DNA of 64,000 nt from CAZJRB01 sp964547995 (GTDB lineage Bacteria > Planctomycetota > Planctomycetia > Pirellulales > Thermoguttaceae), in NCBI GenBank assembly GCA_964547995.1, contig CAZJRB010000018.1, positions 1 to 64,000 of the forward strand, given 5' to 3'. The notes beneath the pieces are model-generated. The model was given only the letters and a program-made list of their open reading frames with translations, made no database searches and was not told where the DNA came from. Below are positions 59,530 to 64,000 of the stretch, one piece after another (the stretch's first letter is position 1; every line of letters begins with the position of its first letter). Made by a program: the position numbers and the translations under genes.

Positions 59530-60498
59530 TCATTTGCTGTCAGGCAACTTGGCCTTGTATCGTTCCGTGACATACACCCAGGCCGAAACCGGCCCGCCCT
59601 CGGACGGGGGAAACGGCACGTCACGGCGACTTTTGATGGCGTAATATACGTAGCCGTCGCGGAACGACTCGACGGTGATCCGGCCCTGCCGCTTTCGCTC
59701 CAGATACTGCTCATACGTGGACGACTGGACCGGGGTCATGTTGTCGACGTCGGCCACGGCCGACTCGGGATTCTTGTCGCCGACCGTCCGTTTCTTGTCT
59801 TCGGGCCACCCCAGAAACGCACCCCGCTTCTTGCCAATCGTGGTTATCTCCATCGCGTCGCGCTTGGCCCAAGGTAGATCAAGCTGGAACGACTCAGTGC
59901 GGCTGTCGTGTTTGCGGACCGCGTCCAAGTAGTTCTTCATGCCCCCGGCTCCGATGCCCACGTTGTCGGCCACGACGACCGCCCCCTCGCTGAGCTTATC
60001 CTGCAAGTTGACGAAAATGGGATGATAGTTCGAGTAGCCGCAATCGATGAACGCGAAATCGATCGGGCCCTTGATGTCCTTGGTAAGTTTCCGGGCATCG
60101 CCGACCTTGACGGTGACGAACTCGTCGAGCCCGGCCTTGCGGAAGTTGGCCTCGGCCTGTTTTGCCCGTTCGGGGCTGATTTCCATGGTGACCAGGTGTC
60201 CCTTGCCCGCCCGCTTCAGTTCCCGGGCGATCCAGAGCCCGGAATAGCCGACGGCCGTGCCGCATTCGACGACGTTTTCGGGTTTCTTCTCGCGGACCAG
60301 CTCCGCGAGCCGCTCGGCCTTCTTGCGGCCGATCATGTAGACCGACTTCTCGATGCAGTATTTCTCGACCTCGTCGATCACCGGCTGGACCCGGCTGAGG
60401 GGCTTGCCCTGCTGGGTGGGGGTGTCGGCGCCGCCGGCCTCGACGGCTAGCGCCATGACAGCAAGAACGAAGGAAGCGGCGCAAAGAGTCGTGTTCAT
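59530..60498 (-). CDS. Exported O-methyltransferase-like protein
   Basis: Start at ATG 60498 (MNTTLCAASFVLAVMALAVE) preceded by GGAG; 322 residues. After a signal peptide the class I SAM fold is clear: VVECGTAVGYSGLWIARELK (motif I), VTMEISPERAKQAEANF, VKVGDARKL, PIDFAFIDCGYSNYHPIF, GAVVVADNVG. This is the caffeoyl-CoA O-methyltransferase-like group. An exported methyltransferase is odd; the only other in the window is at 15074. It ends about 115 bp before the A2M start. Confidence 0.85.
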   Translation of the reverse strand: MNTTLCAASFVLAVMALAVEAGGADTPTQQGKPLSRVQPVIDEVEKYCIEKSVYMIGRKKAERLAELVREKKPENVVECGTAVGYSGLWIARELKRAGKGHLVTMEISPERAKQAEANFRKAGLDEFVTVKVGDARKLTKDIKGPIDFAFIDCGYSNYHPIFVNLQDKLSEGAVVVADNVGIGAGGMKNYLDAVRKHDSRTESFQLDLPWAKRDAMEITTIGKKRGAFLGWPEDKKRTVGDKNPESAVADVDNMTPVQSSTYEQYLERKRQGRITVESFRDGYVYYAIKSRRDVPFPPSEGGPVSAWVYVTERYKAKLPDSK

Positions 60499-60642
60499 GG
60501 CGATCTCCGGAGCAATAGACGTCAAACGGCCGGGAAAAGTTCCCTCGCGGCAGTATACGATGCCGGATCGGAGACGTCACCCCCTGACGGAGTGAAATCC
60601 GCGTCTTCCCGTGATTACCTTTCCCCCGAGGAATCCAGACCT

Positions 60643-63465
60643 TCAGGTATTTTTCCGGCACTTCAGGTAGAGTTGCACTTCCTCGTATCGAGTCCCTTCC
60701 GGCAACTGAGACAGCAGCGGGCGGATTTGTGGAATCTCGTCGCCGACCAGGGTTTCCATCGCGGCGAGCAACTCGTGATCGAGGCACCACTCGGCCCGCA
60801 CTTCCCAACCGGCGTCGGCCGCCCGCAGGGCGTGGTCGAGCACGGTTTCCCGGTTCTCCAGACCGCGAATCTCCACGCATTCGGTGACCGAGAAGCCCGC
60901 AGCCAGCAACCGCCACGTCCAGTAGCATGTTGGCCGGACGGCCCCCTCGGCCAATTCGGGCGGCGGTTGCGGAACAGGTTCGGCCGGTTCGCTCAGCGGC
61001 ACGGCCGATTCGTCGAAGATCAGCGGCGGCACACCGTCGTCGTAGGGTTCGTCACGGGTCTCGGGGGGTTCTCCACAGGCTTGCCGGCCGAGGAGGATTT
61101 CCAGGAGTTCCTGCCCATATTCGGCCAGTTTTCCGGGCCCGACCCCGTGGACTTTGAGCATCGCCTCTGCCGAGTCGGGGCGGCGTCGGGCAATGTCCTC
61201 CAATGATTTGTTGGAAAGGACCCTGAACAGCGGAACTCCTTGTTTCGCCCCCTCATTCGCGCGCCATCGGCGAAGCGTTTCGAGCAATTCGGGATCAGGT
61301 TCGGGCAGATCGGCCGGTTCGGCCGGCGGGGAAAGCGGTTCCGCCGCTTGCGCCTTGCCACAGATCTTTTGCAGCAGGTACGGCGGGATCGCCAATTCCG
61401 TCCGCAACGCGGCGTTTCCCCGCATTACGTCGCTGCCGTAGTCGGTCATCTGCACGACCGGCCGGAAGCGGTCCCCTTCGAGATCGACCTGGTCGAGACA
61501 CCCAACCGCGACCAGCGCCTCGATCAACGCAACGACCTCGGTCTGCGCGAAATCCTTCAGCAGCCCGAACGTGCTCAGCTTGTTCAGACGCAGCTTGGCG
61601 ACCTTCGCGCTGCCGGAACCGCAGAGCATCTGGGCGATGAGGTTCTTGCCGCAAGGGAAGCGGGCTTCGGTGCGTGCCACGCCGGAGAGCGTCATGCGGA
61701 CCGCCTCGATAAGCTTCTCGGGCAGTAGCTCGGCGGGCTTCTCGGCGCGATCGGGGGCGTGCCGCTCGCAGTTGTCGCAGTGCCCGCACTGTTCGGCCTT
61801 CTCCTCGCCGAAATAGCGAAGTATCTGCTGCTGCCGGCAGGCGTTGCTCATGGCGAAGCGGACGATGCGGTTGAGTTTCTCGTACTCGGCCTGTTTGCGG
61901 CGTTCGAGGGCCTCGAAGTCGATCTCCAGCTTGCCGAAGGGCGCCGAGCGGTCGATCATACGGATGGCCCGGCCGCGAAACGGCGGCAAGTACAGGAAAG
62001 AATCGAGCTTATTCAACTCCCGCAGGGCATTTGCCACCGAACCCGCTTCCAACTCCGTCCGGGCGATGAACTCCCGGGGATTGAAGTAGATCAGTTCGTT
62101 GCGTCGATCGCCGACCAGCCGCTCGACCGCCTGGAGGACCCTCCGCCGCGTCTTCGCCTGCTTGGGCAGCAGGTCGACCATGGTGGGCAGATCGCTGTCG
62201 AGCCGCACACTTGCCATGTTTTCCGACGCAACCAGCCGTTCCAGCACGCCGGCGCTCTCGAGCAGTTGTTCGCAATTGCCGACGCCCTCGCTGCCGATCG
62301 GCAGTCCGATTCGTTCCTTGACCTCCGCCTGGGTCATTTCGATCGGGTCGTCGTCAAGGCTGCGGAGGAACTCGTAGACCGCCTCGACGTTCTCCCGCGC
62401 GGGGTGTGCGTTCTCGATGAAGTATTCCTGGATGAAGCGGTCGGAGGCGTGGTAGAGCATGAAGCACCGCGAGGGTTCGCCGTCGCGGCCGGCCCGGCCC
62501 GCCTCTTGGTAATAGGCTTCGAGCGTGCCGGGCAGGTTGTAGTGGACCACGAAACGCACGTCCGCCTTGTCGATCCCCATGCCGAAGGCGATCGTCGCGA
62601 CAACGATTTCATACTTGCCTTTCATGAAGCCCTCTTGGACGGCGCGGCGATCGCCGGGCAACATCCCCGCATGGTAGACACCCGTCCGGCGGCGTGTCCT
62701 TTCGGCAACCAGTTCGGCAACTTCCTCCGTCCGCTTGCGGCTCGACGCGTAGATGATACCCGATCCCGGCGTCGCGCCCAGGAAATCAATCAAGAGGTCG
62801 GGTTTGTGACGCTCGTTTGCCGGGCACCGGACTTCGTAGAAGAGATTCGGCCTGGCGAACCCGGTGATGAACGTCCGCGGATCGCGGAAATCGAGTTGCT
62901 CGATGATGTCGCGGCGGACGCGGTCGGTTGCCGTGGCGGTCAAGGCGATGGTGGTCGGCCGGCCGAGGATCCGGCGGAAATAACCGAGCCGGGCGTAATC
63001 GGGCCGAAAATCGTGTCCCCACTCGCTGATGCAATGGGCCTCGTCGACCGCCAGCAACTTCAGATCGACGTTGCGGACTGCGTCGAGAAACCGGCCGCTG
63101 CGGAACCGCTCCGGCACGACGTACACGAGCTGGTACTTCCCCGCCGCGATGCCCTCCAGCCGGGCGTATTGCTCCGCCATCGGAAGCGTGCTGTTGATAT
63201 AGGTGACTGGCAGCCCGAGCACCTGGAGTTGATCCACCTGATCCTTCATCAGGGAAATCAGCGGCGAGACCACCAGCGTCAGCCCCGGTTGCATCACCGC
63301 GGGAAGCTGGTAGCAGAGGCTCTTGCCGCCGCCGGTCGGCATCACACAGAGACAATCCTGCCCCCGCAGGATCGTCGAGATTACCTCCTCCTGTCCCGGC
63401 CGGAACGACGTCAGGCCAAATCGGACAAGATGGGCTTTCGGATCGGATTGGACGACATCGGACAT
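60643..63465 (-). CDS. recQ: RecQ-family ATP-dependent DNA helicase with C-terminal extension
   Basis: Start at ATG 63465 (MSDVVQSDPKAH); the open frame further upstream runs through a repeat. 940 residues, against about 600 for E. coli RecQ. Helicase motifs: PTGGGKS (43-49), DEAH (141-144), EAGRAGRDGEPSR (321-333). Zinc-binding Cys at C543, C560, C563, C566; RQC winged helix about 575-695; HRDC about 725-795; then a Pro/Glu-rich linker and an extra domain (YWTWRLLAAGFSVTECVEIR, about 845-935) like the HTH found at the end of some RecQ proteins. RecQ unwinds DNA at stalled forks and recombination intermediates. Confidence 0.93.
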   Translation of the reverse strand: MSDVVQSDPKAHLVRFGLTSFRPGQEEVISTILRGQDCLCVMPTGGGKSLCYQLPAVMQPGLTLVVSPLISLMKDQVDQLQVLGLPVTYINSTLPMAEQYARLEGIAAGKYQLVYVVPERFRSGRFLDAVRNVDLKLLAVDEAHCISEWGHDFRPDYARLGYFRRILGRPTTIALTATATDRVRRDIIEQLDFRDPRTFITGFARPNLFYEVRCPANERHKPDLLIDFLGATPGSGIIYASSRKRTEEVAELVAERTRRRTGVYHAGMLPGDRRAVQEGFMKGKYEIVVATIAFGMGIDKADVRFVVHYNLPGTLEAYYQEAGRAGRDGEPSRCFMLYHASDRFIQEYFIENAHPARENVEAVYEFLRSLDDDPIEMTQAEVKERIGLPIGSEGVGNCEQLLESAGVLERLVASENMASVRLDSDLPTMVDLLPKQAKTRRRVLQAVERLVGDRRNELIYFNPREFIARTELEAGSVANALRELNKLDSFLYLPPFRGRAIRMIDRSAPFGKLEIDFEALERRKQAEYEKLNRIVRFAMSNACRQQQILRYFGEEKAEQCGHCDNCERHAPDRAEKPAELLPEKLIEAVRMTLSGVARTEARFPCGKNLIAQMLCGSGSAKVAKLRLNKLSTFGLLKDFAQTEVVALIEALVAVGCLDQVDLEGDRFRPVVQMTDYGSDVMRGNAALRTELAIPPYLLQKICGKAQAAEPLSPPAEPADLPEPDPELLETLRRWRANEGAKQGVPLFRVLSNKSLEDIARRRPDSAEAMLKVHGVGPGKLAEYGQELLEILLGRQACGEPPETRDEPYDDGVPPLIFDESAVPLSEPAEPVPQPPPELAEGAVRPTCYWTWRLLAAGFSVTECVEIRGLENRETVLDHALRAADAGWEVRAEWCLDHELLAAMETLVGDEIPQIRPLLSQLPEGTRYEEVQLYLKCRKNT

Positions 63466-63510
63466 GGTCTGGCGATTACGAAGTAGAGTGCTTGCCGCTT
63501 GCGGCTTCGC

Positions 63511-63618
63511 CGGGTGCCATGCCCACGCTTGCCGGGTGCCATGCCCACGCTTGCGTGGGCATGTTGTGGATCCCGGGAAAAGCGCCCGCATGGCCACGCA
63601 AGCGTGGCCATGGCACCC
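63511..63618. repeat. Palindromic repeat, GGGTGCCATGCCCACGC family, copy 2
   Basis: Same element as 53111-53198, but the left arm's first 22 bp are duplicated in tandem (63511-63532, 63533-63554), and the right arm (63589-63618) reads CATGGCCACGC/GCGTGGCCATG: paired C-to-G and G-to-C changes that keep the arm's own hairpin. Confidence 0.75.
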
Positions 63619-63705
63619 ACTGTTCAAACCCGCATTATAGGGCACGGTGGTTCCCGCGCGAATGGGGCGGTGGCCGCCGCTCCCGGTTCCGTATACGATA
63701 TTTGC

Positions 63706-64000
63706 ATGGAAACACCCGAGATTCCCGACGATCCCGGACGGCGCGGGGCGGTTGCCGTTTGTGTCCGCAACGGCCGAATGCTCGTGATCCGGCGTGCGCC
63801 GAGCGTCGTCGCGCCCGGGATGTACTGCTTTCCCGGCGGGGGCATCGAAAACGACGAATCGGAAGAGAACGCGCTGGTGCGCGAGTTCCGCGAGGAGATC
63901 GGCGTCTCGCTCCGGCCGCTGCGCCGGATCTGGACGTGTACAACCGGCTGGAAGGTTGAATTATCGTGGTGGCTGGGCAAGCTGGAGGCCGGCGCCGCCC
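63706..64000 (+). CDS. NUDIX hydrolase, 3'-truncated by window edge
   Basis: Open frame from ATG 63706 to the window end (98 codons seen). It has the complete NUDIX box: GGGIENDESEENALVREF followed by REEIGV, after the lead-in RRAPSVVAPGMYCFPGG. NUDIX enzymes cleave nucleoside diphosphates linked to another group; the substrate is not readable. TACGAT lies 6 nt before the ATG, the same spacing as the two leaderless genes at 11964 and 12833, though no -35 was found. Confidence 0.88.
   Translation, partial: METPEIPDDPGRRGAVAVCVRNGRMLVIRRAPSVVAPGMYCFPGGGIENDESEENALVREFREEIGVSLRPLRRIWTCTTGWKVELSWWLGKLEAGAA

Noticed and set aside
52986..59570. Very long plus-strand open frames (736 and 1,150 codons) opposite the A2M gene
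   Set aside because: Composition is that of a reverse-complement shadow of a GC-rich gene (Val/Leu/Asp/Arg-rich, no domain pattern), and the minus strand has clear A2M motifs.
61759..63486. 575-codon plus-strand open frame opposite recQ
   Set aside because: Shadow of the helicase; no motif or SD.
63511..63618. Tandem 22-bp repeats considered as a CRISPR array
   Set aside because: Only two units, directly abutting with no spacers, and part of a dispersed palindrome family.

Overview
The window looks like chromosome of a planctomycete, probably near Pirellulales (inference from gene content; no marker gene for placement is present). Support: a giant secreted protein with a planctomycete-type LEDR-x-LL N-terminal motif and GEVED, SdrD-B, cadherin-like and dual beta-propeller modules; a hydrazine-synthase-alpha-like PD40/cytochrome protein beside a DUF1080 protein; GYF_2, LRR and TPR proteins with short N-terminal membrane anchors; and many small palindromic repeats between genes. 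Most of the sequence is GC-rich; the left 2.4 kb (integrase) looks poorer in G+C.

Layout. 1-2.8 kb: 3' end of an RNase HI-like gene, a tyrosine recombinase with a C-terminal HTH, then tmRNA (minus) with a perfect terminator hairpin; this resembles an integration end at ssrA. 3.1-9.7 kb: scpA and an RNase Z-like hydrolase, facing a membrane P-loop ATPase, a GYF_2 protein whose tail is supplied by a palindromic mobile repeat, a ClpP-like protein, a 58-aa dicluster ferredoxin and an alkyltransferase-endonuclease V fusion. 10-17 kb: a HExxH protein, an LRR/TPR/small-membrane-protein set driven by two identical, apparently leaderless promoters, a WD40-like secreted protein and an exported methyltransferase. 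17.1-28.7 kb: one 3,856-residue modular surface protein behind a strong promoter. 29-37.4 kb (minus): HzsA-like cytochrome plus DUF1080, a secreted LamG-like protein, and two paralogous membrane proteins.

37.8-48.2 kb (plus): an ECF sigma factor, a VWA protein with four N-terminal repeats and a degenerate metal site, two exported TPR proteins, an ExbB/TolQ channel and three ExbD proteins with the trace of a fourth. The order suggests one energised envelope system. 48.2-64 kb: XerC/D-type recombinase, a second sigma factor, a second copy of the palindromic mobile repeat, a dehydrogenase remnant, small secreted and membrane proteins, a HEAT-like protein, a 2,063-aa thioester alpha-2-macroglobulin with a Cys-rich insert, an exported O-methyltransferase, a long RecQ with extra C-terminal domains, and the 5' part of a NUDIX gene.

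The most unusual items are the ~115-bp palindromic element with 4-bp target duplications (two copies, one fused to a gene), domain-into-domain insertions in the giant protein, the leaderless twin promoters, the alkyltransferase/EndoV fusion, and the sigma-VWA-TPR-ExbBD block.
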